This document shows, in pieces, positions 1-6,797 of a DNA stretch of 23,534 nt. Below the pieces are notes generated by a model. That model saw only the letters and a program-made list of their open reading frames with translations, did not search any database and was not told where the DNA came from. The first letter of the stretch is position 1. Each line of letters opens with the position of its first letter. The DNA is from Acidimicrobiia bacterium (GTDB lineage Bacteria > Actinomycetota > Acidimicrobiia > Acidimicrobiales > Iamiaceae). The stretch lies in assembly GCA_019247975.1 (NCBI GenBank), contig JAFBAD010000373.1:1-23534 (forward strand), in the 5' to 3' direction. The position numbers were made by a program, and so were the translations under genes.

Positions 1-257
1 TCGGACACCCAGTCCTCGTCGGGGTGCCAGAACGGCCCGGCCTCGAGGATCACGATGCGCCATCCGGCACGGGCGAGGCGTTGGGCGAGGACCGACCCGC
101 CCGCTCCGGCCCCCACGATCACCAGGTCGACCTCGTCGCCGTCGTCGTAGCGGACCATCGTGTCCTCGCCGGGCAGGTCGCGGCGGTGCACGTCGAGGAG
201 GAAGCGCGAGTCGTTGTCGGCGGGCCCGATCGAACCCTTCAGCAGGTTCCGCTTCAC
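1..257 (-). CDS. GMC-family FAD-dependent oxidoreductase, N-terminal part (cut by window edge)
   Basis: This is the first 85 residues of a flavoprotein that runs off the left edge. A GTG start at 257 overlaps the TGA of the upstream gene as GTGA. The N-terminus carries a Rossmann dinucleotide-binding fold: a beta strand, GAGAGG (residues 49-54), a helix, then ILEAG with the acidic residue at about 72 that normally binds the FAD ribose. GMC oxidoreductases oxidise alcohols, sugars or sterols with FAD. The gluconate-2-dehydrogenase subunit-3-like gene directly upstream fits a membrane-linked dehydrogenase rather than an oxidase. The substrate cannot be told, and the catalytic His/Asn of the family lie outside the window. 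The family call rests on the FAD motif plus context. Confidence 0.82.
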   Translation of the reverse strand, partial: MKRNLLKGSIGPADNDSRFLLDVHRRDLPGEDTMVRYDDGDEVDLVIVGAGAGGSVLAQRLARAGWRIVILEAGPFWHPDEDWVS

Positions 258-991
258 TCGCCTCGCTCCGGGGTGACCCGGACCGGATCCTCGTCGGTGG
301 CACCGGGACGCTCGAACGGTTCGGTCGTGCTCACCGGTCCGAGGCGCATGTAGCCGCGGGGGTAGGCCGGGCCACCGAATCCGATCTCGTTCCACGCCCA
401 CGGGTGCGAGTAGAACGCGGCCAGGATCATGCGCATGCACACCGACCAGGCTCGCTTCACGTTCAACTGGTCCCAGCTCCCGCCCGACAGCTTCGCCTCG
501 GCCAGCTGCCCGACGATCGCCTCCTGGTCCTGCACGTCGAGACCGGCGAAGTCGGGGGCGCCGTGCTCGCGCGCGGCGACCTCGTCCAGCCCGGCGAGGA
601 CCAGGTGCCAGGTGTCGCGGTCATCGGGCATGTCGGCGTACTGGTAGCCGTCGAGCCGCCCGGCGGTCAGCTTCTCGTCGATGAGCTCCGCCACCGGGAT
701 CCGAGGCTCGCGGTCCTGGGCCATGCACACGTCGCAGAACGCACGAACGGTCGGCGCCTCGGCGGGCGTGAAGAAGTGGAGCTCGGTCGAGACCGCGAGG
801 CGCTCCCTGACCACCCGGGCCGTGGCGTCGTCCCAGGTGTCCGCCGCGTCGAACACGTCGAAGTCCGGGTACCGGCCGATCATCTGCGGCGTGATCCCGC
901 GGCGCTGCAGCGGCAGCCACGACGGATCCAACGGCTCCTTGCCGGACCGGAGGTTGGGCAGGTGGTCGGGCTTGGAGAGGTCCCGCGCCAC
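254..991 (-). CDS. Gluconate 2-dehydrogenase subunit 3 family protein
   Basis: A 245-residue protein. I place the start at GTG 991, whose G overlaps the TAG stop of the upstream membrane-protein gene (TAGTG). The open frame continues upstream to 1279 but there is antisense-like Arg/Gly-rich sequence within a real gene. The C-terminal half holds the recognisable block: LSGGSWDQLNVKRAW, a helix, then AFYSHPWAWNEIGFGGPAYP and RGYMRLG. Subunit 3 of gluconate-type dehydrogenases is a small partner of a GMC flavoprotein, and here the GMC gene follows with a 4-nt overlap. No twin-arginine signal is visible, although many family members have one. The upstream four-helix membrane protein may anchor the pair, which is inference. 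Substrate unknown. Confidence 0.83.
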   Translation of the reverse strand: MARDLSKPDHLPNLRSGKEPLDPSWLPLQRRGITPQMIGRYPDFDVFDAADTWDDATARVVRERLAVSTELHFFTPAEAPTVRAFCDVCMAQDREPRIPVAELIDEKLTAGRLDGYQYADMPDDRDTWHLVLAGLDEVAAREHGAPDFAGLDVQDQEAIVGQLAEAKLSGGSWDQLNVKRAWSVCMRMILAAFYSHPWAWNEIGFGGPAYPRGYMRLGPVSTTEPFERPGATDEDPVRVTPERGE

Positions 992-1470
992 TAGTCCTCC
1001 CGGCGCAGCAACGCCGCGAGCACCCCCATGCCCCCGACCAAGGTCATCAACCCCGGCGCCGAGATCGGCGGTCCCATCGGCACGTTGTAGGAGGCCAGCC
1101 CCCACCCTCCGGGCTTGCGAGCGACGCCGCGCGCATGGAAGTACTCCCCCAGCAGGCCGTCGGCGGTGTAGATGAGCGCGGTCACCGGGAGCGCCGTCTT
1201 GGCCCACCGCTTCGACCAGACCCCCATGATCCCCGCCACGATCACCGGAGGCGTGACCAGGATCGGGCTCCACATCCACTTGTTGCCGAAGCTTGCCTTG
1301 TAGTGCTCCAGGTAGATCTCGACGGTGGTGATCGCGGCGGCGACCGCCGTCAGACCCGACAGCGATCGCTCGAACCGGCCGTGGGCCACGTCGGCGAGCG
1401 CCTTGTCGATCAGATGCGTGACCTCACCGATGGACTCGGCGTGGGTGATCGTGCTGGCCCGACGACGCAT
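991..1470 (-). CDS. Small four-helix membrane protein of the GMC dehydrogenase operon
   Basis: 159 residues, ATG start at 1470 preceded by a Shine-Dalgarno-like AGAGGAA. About four hydrophobic stretches are visible: around LSGLTAVAAAITTVEIYL, SPILVTPPVIVAGIMGVW, ALPVTALIYTADGLLG and GLMTLVGGMGVLAALL. The N-terminus (about 35 residues) is charged. I do not recognise a named family. The gene sits 18 nt behind the dioxygenase gene and overlaps the subunit-3-like gene by one base, so the four genes are probably one transcript. A role as membrane anchor or quinone-side partner of the GMC dehydrogenase is inferred only from position. Confidence 0.8.
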   Translation of the reverse strand: MRRRASTITHAESIGEVTHLIDKALADVAHGRFERSLSGLTAVAAAITTVEIYLEHYKASFGNKWMWSPILVTPPVIVAGIMGVWSKRWAKTALPVTALIYTADGLLGEYFHARGVARKPGGWGLASYNVPMGPPISAPGLMTLVGGMGVLAALLRRED

Positions 1471-1488
1471 GGTTCGTTCCTCTCGTGA

Positions 1489-2511
1489 TCAGTGCACCTG
1501 GAGGCGGCTGGCGCTGCGGTTCTCGGACCAGTGGCTCCGGTGGTTCTGGAACCAGGGCGGCCGGCTCTCGAGCACGGTCGTCTCGAGCCACAGCCGCTTC
1601 AGGTGGCGGATCTGACCGGCGTCACGGTCGTCCTCGTAGGCCGTCCGCCCGTGGAGCACGTGGTAGTTGTTGATGAACTGCATGTCACCGGGCAGCAGCT
1701 CCATGGTGACGTGGTGCATCGGGTCGTCGGCCATGCGCACGACCGCGTCCAACGCCTCGCGCTGCAGGTCGGTGAGCCGGGGCGCCTCGGGGTGGCGCTG
1801 CGACGCCCAGATGTACGGCGGGATGCAGCGCACGAACAGCCGGCCCTCCCACTCGGTGAACACCGGGACCATGTAGTACGGCTTGCCGTCGGGCGGCTGC
1901 TCCCCGCGGAAGTCGTACGGCAGCTCGTCGTAGAGCGCGGCGGCGAGGTCGGGTCGGTCGGCGACCAGGCGGTTGTGGATCAGCACCGAGTTGGCGACCG
2001 CCGAGAGGCCACCCGATCGACCGTTCTCGAGGCACATGAGCCCGACCAGGTCCGAGCCGTCGCAGTGGAACGGCAGCGCGATGCCGCCGAGCTCGTTGCC
2101 GCGGGCGGTCGGGTCGCCGATGCCCTTGTTCTGGTCGGTGACGTCGCCGAGCACGTGGCCGTGCTTGTTCTGCGCCCATGGCAGACCGAGGTGCATGCCG
2201 ATCGCCCAGTACAGGAGCTCCATCTCGGTCTGCGTGTACGCGCGACGGTCGATGCCGCGCAGGCGCACGAACCCCCGACCGTTGATGAGCTCGTCCTCGA
2301 TGCGGGCGAGGCGCGGCTGCAGGCTCGGGAGAGGGAAGTCCTCGCGACCGAGCTCCAGCACGTCGTCGGACCGCTCGAGCGCATGGCGGAGCGCAGCGTC
2401 GAGCTCGGCCAGCTCCGCGTCGTCGAAGTGCTCCGTCCACGATTCCTCGTCGGCGACATCGACCGAGGTCCACTCGCACTGGGGCTCGAGGATGCGCGGC
2501 GTTGCGGTCAT
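1489..2511 (-). CDS. TauD/TfdA-family Fe(II)/2-oxoglutarate-dependent dioxygenase
   Basis: 340 residues, ATG at 2511, only 12 nt behind the stop of the WYL regulator. Family enzymes hydroxylate an organic substrate using O2 and 2-oxoglutarate, giving succinate and CO2. The iron triad is visible: HCD (His149, Asp151) within PFHCDGSD and a distal His287 in YHVLHGRT. A basic segment RHLKRLWLET (302-311) supplies the Arg that binds 2-oxoglutarate. The fold order (ALPFH, GGLSAVANS, PGDMQFINN) matches clavaminate-synthase/TfdA-like members rather than taurine dioxygenase itself. Co-transcription with a GMC dehydrogenase suggests hydroxylation followed by oxidation of one substrate, which is inference. 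Confidence 0.88.
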   Translation of the reverse strand: MTATPRILEPQCEWTSVDVADEESWTEHFDDAELAELDAALRHALERSDDVLELGREDFPLPSLQPRLARIEDELINGRGFVRLRGIDRRAYTQTEMELLYWAIGMHLGLPWAQNKHGHVLGDVTDQNKGIGDPTARGNELGGIALPFHCDGSDLVGLMCLENGRSGGLSAVANSVLIHNRLVADRPDLAAALYDELPYDFRGEQPPDGKPYYMVPVFTEWEGRLFVRCIPPYIWASQRHPEAPRLTDLQREALDAVVRMADDPMHHVTMELLPGDMQFINNYHVLHGRTAYEDDRDAGQIRHLKRLWLETTVLESRPPWFQNHRSHWSENRSASRLQVH

Positions 2512-2523
2512 GGCCTCATCGTC

Positions 2524-3432
2524 TCATGTGTAGAGCAGATCCATCCTGCGAGCCGAATCGGCCAGCAGGGTCCGCAGCTCGGCCGGTGCCAGCACCTCGA
2601 CCCCTGCGCCGAGCTGCAGGAGCAGGCGCGCCGCGGAGTCCGGACGTTCGAACCTGAGCTCGAGGCAGGCCCAGCCCGCATCGTCGCGCGCCACGTCGAT
2701 GGCCAGCGGCAGCGGCGGGGTCCCCTCCTGCAGCAGGCCGAGGTACCGCTCGGCGTCCGGCGCGACGCGCACCGAGACCATGTACCGCGGGATCGACGCG
2801 ATGAACGCCTGCGTGCTGCGGGCCCAGGCCTCGGCCAGGTCGAAGTCGTCGGGGCGTTCGAAGGTGTGGTCGAGCAGCGCGACCTCGCTGATGCGTGACA
2901 CCCGGTAGGTGCGGTCGGCACCTCGGCGGCTGCGGGCGATCAGGTACCACGTGTGGCCCTTCAGCACGAGGCCCAACGGGTGGACCACCGGCGCACTGGC
3001 CCCGCCCTTGCTGCGGTAGTCGAGCCGCAGCTCGCGCCCCTCCCACACGCCTCGCGCGACAGCGGCGAGCCACGGCACGTCGTCCTTGTCCTTGAACCAG
3101 TCCTCCGGTTCGATCAGCAGGCGCTCGCGCACCGATGCGGTCGCGGTGTCGCGACCGGCCACCTCGACCCCGAGCGCGTCCGCGATCGACGGCACCGCGG
3201 CCAGGGTCTCCGCGAGCTGCGGCTCGCCACCGACGCGGTACCCGCTCTCGAGCACGACTCCGCCCCGTCTGCCGGTCTCGGTCCTGACCGGCACGCCCGC
3301 CGCGACGAGGGCCTCGACGTCGCGGTACACGGTGCGCACCGAGACCTCGAGCTCGGCGGCCAGCTCGGGTGCGGTGGCCCGACCACGCACCTGGAGGAGC
3401 AGCAGGAGCTCGATCAGCCGGCTGGCCCGCAC
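2524..3432 (-). CDS. YafY-type HTH-WYL transcriptional regulator
   Basis: 302 residues with a GTG start at 3432. The N-terminal 60 residues form a DeoR/HTH_11 winged helix (LAAELEVSVRTVYRDVEAL). A WYL domain follows, with its hallmark TWYLIAR at 161-167 and the conserved YRVSRI basic patch near 176-181. The C-terminus fits the WCX extension. WYL domains sense small or nucleic-acid ligands; the ligand here is unknown. A TATCCT box sits exactly 6 nt before the start codon, suggesting a leaderless message. A perfect inverted repeat lies just upstream at 3451-3475. The gene leads the dioxygenase-GMC run and is divergent from the toroid-fold gene, so both may be its targets. Confidence 0.92.
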   Translation of the reverse strand: MRASRLIELLLLLQVRGRATAPELAAELEVSVRTVYRDVEALVAAGVPVRTETGRRGGVVLESGYRVGGEPQLAETLAAVPSIADALGVEVAGRDTATASVRERLLIEPEDWFKDKDDVPWLAAVARGVWEGRELRLDYRSKGGASAPVVHPLGLVLKGHTWYLIARSRRGADRTYRVSRISEVALLDHTFERPDDFDLAEAWARSTQAFIASIPRYMVSVRVAPDAERYLGLLQEGTPPLPLAIDVARDDAGWACLELRFERPDSAARLLLQLGAGVEVLAPAELRTLLADSARRMDLLYT

Positions 3433-3438
3433 GTCCCG

Positions 3439-3444
3439 AGGATA
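3439..3444 (-). promoter_or_regulatory. Candidate -10 box (TATCCT) of the WYL regulator operon
   Basis: On the minus strand TATCCT is followed by exactly 6 nt and the GTG start at 3432, placing transcription start on or next to the start codon. The inverted repeat at 3451-3475 covers the region where a -35 box would fall. Confidence 0.5.
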
Positions 3445-3450
3445 GGGAGA

Positions 3451-3475
3451 AACCCTGACCGGCGTTGTCAGGGTT
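3451..3475. promoter_or_regulatory. Candidate operator: perfect 9-bp inverted repeat in divergent promoter
   Basis: AACCCTGAC (3451-3459) and GTCAGGGTT (3467-3475) are perfect inverted copies separated by 7 nt. The centre-to-centre spacing of 16 nt is suited to a dimeric regulator. It lies 19 nt before the regulator start at 3432 and 19 nt before the ATG at 3495, so one bound dimer could control both directions. Binding by the adjacent WYL protein is inferred from position. Confidence 0.65.
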
Positions 3476-3494
3476 GCTGGGCGAGGCTCCGCCC

Positions 3495-4364
3495 ATGACC
3501 ATCGACCTGCGGGGCGCCCGCACGTTCATCGAGGCCAACGCACGCGTCCTGGACCAGCGGGTGGCCCGCTGCCTGTTCGACGGGGACGACCCGGCCACGG
3601 TCGCGGACGCGGTCACCGCGTACCGCAACGCGGACGGCGGCTTCGGCCACGGCCTCGAGCCCGACAAGCGGGCGCCCGGCAGCCAGCCGCTCGACGTCGA
3701 GATCGCGTTCGAAGCGCTCGCGGCGGTCGGCGCGCCTGCGCTCGACCTCGTCGCCAGCGCGTGCGACTACCTCGACACGGTCGCCGACGCGGATGGCGCG
3801 GTGCCGATCGCGTTCCCCGAGATCGCCGACCACCCCCACGCCGTGCACTGGAACGAGATCCCGCTCGAGCCGGCGCTCAACCCGACCGCGAGCATCCTGG
3901 CGTACGCGCTCGCGCTGGGCACCGAGCACCGGTGGGTCACGCGTGCGACCGAGTGGTGCTTCCGCACGCTGGAGCAGGACGGTCCGCCGGACGAGGTCCA
4001 CGCATTGCGCTGCGTGGCCTGGTTCCTCGACGCCGCGCCCGACCGCGATCGCGCGCAGGCCCTCGGGCCCTCGGTCGGCGCGGCGCTGCCCGGCGCGAAC
4101 CTGTACCAGGCGGAGCCCGATCCGGACGAGTACGGCGTCGGGCCGCTCGAATTCGCGCCGACGCCCGCGAGCCTCGCCCGTGCGTGGTTCGACGACGCGC
4201 AGATCGAGCGCCACCTCGACCACCTCGAGCACGAGCAGCGACCCGATGGCGGCTGGCCGATCGCGTGGGAGCCGCCGAGCGACGCGAGCCGCTGCGACTG
4301 GCGGGGCATGGTGACGATCCACGCCCTGCGGACGCTGCGGGCCTACGGCCGGCTGCCTGACTAG
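3495..4364 (+). CDS. Prenyltransferase/squalene-oxidase-repeat-like (alpha/alpha toroid) protein
   Basis: 289 residues from ATG 3495. The frame is open from 3465, but that would put the start inside the inverted repeat. Two family-typical repeat signatures are visible: YRNADGGFGHG (43-53) and QRPDGGWPIAWEP (248-260), near the start and end of a helical protein. This QxxDGGW-type repeat marks the alpha/alpha toroid shared by terpene cyclases, protein prenyltransferases and many non-enzymatic relatives. No DXDD cyclase motif is seen, so I would not call it a cyclase. It is divergent from the WYL regulator, with a shared palindrome between them. The TAG stop overlaps the stop of the convergent SRPBCC gene within CTAG. 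Function unknown. Confidence 0.75.
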   Translation: MTIDLRGARTFIEANARVLDQRVARCLFDGDDPATVADAVTAYRNADGGFGHGLEPDKRAPGSQPLDVEIAFEALAAVGAPALDLVASACDYLDTVADADGAVPIAFPEIADHPHAVHWNEIPLEPALNPTASILAYALALGTEHRWVTRATEWCFRTLEQDGPPDEVHALRCVAWFLDAAPDRDRAQALGPSVGAALPGANLYQAEPDPDEYGVGPLEFAPTPASLARAWFDDAQIERHLDHLEHEQRPDGGWPIAWEPPSDASRCDWRGMVTIHALRTLRAYGRLPD

Positions 4365-4819
4365 GGCTTCGCCTCCACGACGGCCTTCATCCGTTCGAGG
4401 GTGGTCCGCATGCCCTCGTGGTTGGTGCGGCCCCGCCACCGACCGGCCAGCGCCCAGTAGAGGCGGAACGCCAGCGCATCGGCGAGCTCGAACGACTCGG
4501 TCACGTCGGTGCCGCTGCCGGACGGCTCGAGCCGGTACCGCCACGTGTTGAGCGCCCGGCCGCGGTTGAGCACCGCGAACCCGAACTCCCGCTTGGGCTC
4601 ACAGGTCACGACCTCGCACTCGGTCCAGTAGGTCGGGCCACGGCCGTTGCGCTTCACGTGGCCGCGGAAGTGGGCGCCCACCGCAGGACCGTCGGCGCCG
4701 CCGGTCCACTCGGCTTCGAACGTCTCGGGGCTGAACGAACCGATGCGGGTCACGTCGCTCACGAGCTCCCAGATCGGACCGGGTGCGACGTCCATGTGGA
4801 CAGTCTCCGAACCGCGCAT
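4361..4819 (-). CDS. SRPBCC-family (START-like / polyketide-cyclase-like) protein
   Basis: 152 residues, ATG at 4819. Typical layout: an N-terminal strand RGSETVHMDVAPGPIWELVSD, central strands with EAEWTGGADGPAVGAHFRG and YWTECEVVTCEPKREFGF, then YRLEPSGSGTDVTESFEL and a long C-terminal helix (EGMRTTLERMKAVVEAK). These helix-grip folds bind hydrophobic ligands and may or may not be enzymes. The start overlaps the TGA of the upstream LCP gene (TGATG), so translation is probably coupled. The ligand is not predictable from sequence. Confidence 0.88.
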   Translation of the reverse strand: MRGSETVHMDVAPGPIWELVSDVTRIGSFSPETFEAEWTGGADGPAVGAHFRGHVKRNGRGPTYWTECEVVTCEPKREFGFAVLNRGRALNTWRYRLEPSGSGTDVTESFELADALAFRLYWALAGRWRGRTNHEGMRTTLERMKAVVEAKP

Positions 4820-6303
4820 CAGCCGCAGCTCACACCGGGCGGAGGATCCTCCGGCGCGCGGCCGACGGGCTTCGTGGTCGGCGGCGCGGACGGCCGGGTC
4901 GTCGTGGTGGTCGTCGACGGCTCCGTCGTGCTCGGGGGCTCGCCGGGCACGGTCTTCTGCCGAGCCGCGGTGACCGCGGTGAAGTCGTGGCCGACCAGCA
5001 GCACGACCTCCCCGGCGTCGAGGTGGTCGTCCTCCTTCAGCGTCGCGCCGGAGCGCAGGTGCTGGCCGACCAGGACGGCGTTGGGCCGGGCATCCGGCGC
5101 GTACAGCAGCTCGCTGTGCGCGACGTCGGATGCGCCGATGTCCTCGGCGTCACCGATGTTCGTGATGCCGAACCCGGCCGCCTCCAGCGCGCCGGCGACG
5201 TTGGTCGCCCGCTTGTCGATGCTGGCCCCGTTGAGCACCCGCACCCGCACGTCGTGCTCGGAGAGCGGACCGGTGCGCACCGACCCGCCCTGCGTCGCGC
5301 CGTCGGGCCGGAACTCGGCGAGGATCGGCCAGGCCCAGTCCTCGTCCAGCGCGACCACGCTGGCGCCGCCGTTGGTCCGGAACGGGTGCACGGGCAGCGT
5401 GTAGGTCTGCAGCTGCTTCGAGTTGAAGTCGGCGAAGCGCCGGCCGAGCTGCAGCAGGTCGTACGCGGAGAGGCCCTTGTCGATCGTGATGTTCTGCACG
5501 CCGACGTCAACGAGCCGCCGCAGCGTCAGCGGGTTCGTGAGGCCCTTCGAGACGGCGCGCGAGATGGCCAGCTTGATGAGCTTCTGCTGACGGGTGATGC
5601 GGCCGAGGTCGCCGGTCGGGTCTGTGCGGTAGACGCCGTTCAACATGTACTGGAGGTGCCGCGATCGCGCGAAGGCCAGCGCGCTCGCGCCGTCGAGCGT
5701 GACGCAACCGGGGTGCAGCACGTCGAGGCCCGAGTTCTCGTCCTTCATGGCCCGGTCGAAGTAGATGGGCACGCCGCCCACCGCGTTCACGAGCTGCTGG
5801 AAGCCGCCGAAGTCCACCTCGACGTAGTGGTTGATCGGGATGCCGAGGTACTGCTGGATGGTGTCGGCCAGCACCTGCTCGCCCTTGGCGTAGGCGGCGT
5901 TGATCCGCTGCGCGCCGTCCTGGCCGGCGATCGGCACCCACAGGTCGCGCGGCAGCGACAGCATCCGCGCCGACTTCGACTTGGGGTCGATGCGGACGAT
6001 GAGGATCGTGTCGGAGCGACGTCCGGCCGACGCCCCGTCGAGGAACGCACCTGCGTTCGGCGACTTCGAGTCGAGGTGCTCGCGGCTGTCGGAGCCGACG
6101 ACGAGGAAGTTGGCCGGGTCGCCGGCGGCGACGTCGGGCAGGTCGAGATCGGTCGTCTTGACCTGTCCGAACTTCCACTCGCCCCATGCGACCCCGACCG
6201 CGGTGCCGGCGCAGACGACGACGAGCACGACTCCGACCACGAGCACGATCCGCTCGGGCCAGGTACGTCGGGACCGCGGGGCGATGCCGCGCTCCGCAAC
6301 CAT
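4819..6303 (-). CDS. LCP (LytR-CpsA-Psr) family cell-wall glycopolymer transferase with LytR_C domain
   Basis: 494 residues. A short cytoplasmic N-terminus with RSRR is followed by one membrane helix (about 19-41). The extracytoplasmic LCP domain shows FLVVGSDSRE (67-75), RRSDTILIVRID (95-106), LSLPRDLWVPI (115-125), RINAAYAKG and an ALAFARSRH segment. The Arg/Asp residues in these blocks bind the polyprenyl pyrophosphate and metal. A LytR_C domain follows (VRVRVLNGAS onward) and the tail is Thr/Pro-rich, about 30 residues. LCP proteins attach wall polymers such as arabinogalactan or teichoic acids to peptidoglycan. A TAGCGT box lies 9 nt before the ATG. The downstream SRPBCC gene is overlapped by one base. 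Confidence 0.95.
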   Translation of the reverse strand: MVAERGIAPRSRRTWPERIVLVVGVVLVVVCAGTAVGVAWGEWKFGQVKTTDLDLPDVAAGDPANFLVVGSDSREHLDSKSPNAGAFLDGASAGRRSDTILIVRIDPKSKSARMLSLPRDLWVPIAGQDGAQRINAAYAKGEQVLADTIQQYLGIPINHYVEVDFGGFQQLVNAVGGVPIYFDRAMKDENSGLDVLHPGCVTLDGASALAFARSRHLQYMLNGVYRTDPTGDLGRITRQQKLIKLAISRAVSKGLTNPLTLRRLVDVGVQNITIDKGLSAYDLLQLGRRFADFNSKQLQTYTLPVHPFRTNGGASVVALDEDWAWPILAEFRPDGATQGGSVRTGPLSEHDVRVRVLNGASIDKRATNVAGALEAAGFGITNIGDAEDIGASDVAHSELLYAPDARPNAVLVGQHLRSGATLKEDDHLDAGEVVLLVGHDFTAVTAARQKTVPGEPPSTTEPSTTTTTTRPSAPPTTKPVGRAPEDPPPGVSCG

Positions 6304-6312
6304 GAGGGGCCC

Positions 6313-6318
6313 ACGCTA
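6313..6318 (-). promoter_or_regulatory. Candidate -10 box (TAGCGT) of the LCP gene
   Basis: TAGCGT on the minus strand lies 9 nt before ATG 6303. The same hexamer with the same 9-nt spacing precedes the lipoprotein gene starting at 10274. The box is inside a small hairpin, CCCAC/GTGGG at 6310-6323. Confidence 0.4.
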
Positions 6319-6356
6319 GTGGGCGGCCCGGCGCAGGCCGAGCCATGCCTGGGGGG

Positions 6357-6755
6357 TCAGGTACCCGCCAGCACCCCTTCGATGAGGGCCCCGCCGGCCT
6401 CGGCGTGGTGGTAGCCGTAGACCACCTTGCGCCGCTGCCGGGCCGGGAGGAAGCGCTTCCACCGTGGTTCCCGCCACGCTCGCCGGTTGGTCAGCCAGGA
6501 CCGGAAGGCCAGGCTCCACGAGGGATCATCGGCGTCCGGGGCGACCAGGATGTCGAGGCTCGGGAACTCGGGGCGCAGCCGGCGAAGCCCGGCGAGGGTC
6601 TCCTCGTCGTCGTGATCGGTCACCGCCAGCACGTGGCGGGTCCCGACGGTCGCCAGGTCGTCGCGCATCGTGCCCTCGGAGCGGTGGCGGACCGGGTACA
6701 GGACCACCCGCTCCCGCGGGTCGGCCGCCCGGTCGTCAGCGCCAATCCTCATCAT
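6357..6755 (-). CDS. Hypothetical protein, 132 residues
   Basis: I do not recognise the family. The chosen start is the first of two adjacent ATGs (6755). The frame extends 12 codons further, but this would cover the AT-rich TATAAA box. The predicted protein is soluble, with no signal or membrane helix. It alternates strand- and helix-like segments: ERVVLYPVRH, TRHVLAVTDHDDEETLAGLRRL, FPSLDILVAPDADDPSW. It ends in a basic, aromatic stretch (WREPRWKRFLPARQRRK). The DHDDEE and DADD acidic runs recall nucleotide-diphosphate-sugar or metal sites, but this is too weak for a call. It lies 53 nt upstream of the LCP gene on the same strand. Confidence 0.65.
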   Translation of the reverse strand: MMRIGADDRAADPRERVVLYPVRHRSEGTMRDDLATVGTRHVLAVTDHDDEETLAGLRRLRPEFPSLDILVAPDADDPSWSLAFRSWLTNRRAWREPRWKRFLPARQRRKVVYGYHHAEAGGALIEGVLAGT

Positions 6756-6765
6756 GCCTACGGAC

Positions 6766-6771
6766 TTTATA
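6766..6771 (-). promoter_or_regulatory. Candidate -10 box (TATAAA) for the 132-residue hypothetical gene
   Basis: TATAAA on the minus strand stands out in very GC-rich DNA, 10 nt before ATG 6755. It lies in the 42-nt gap behind the acyl-CoA dehydrogenase, so this gene may have its own promoter. Confidence 0.4.
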
Positions 6772-6797
6772 GGAATGACCGGGCCGGCCACAAGGGC

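Noticed and set aside
254..1279. Extended 341-residue form of the subunit-3-like protein
   Set aside because: The extra N-terminal part overlaps the membrane-protein gene; GTG 991 gives coupled translation and a natural N-terminus.
1492..2898. Long plus-strand open frame opposite the dioxygenase and regulator genes
   Set aside because: Composition is Val/Arg/Gly/His-rich without domains, typical of the antisense of GC-rich genes; the minus-strand proteins carry clear motifs.
4783..6414. 543-codon plus-strand open frame opposite the LCP gene
   Set aside because: It is an antisense shadow; the LCP motifs on the minus strand are intact.
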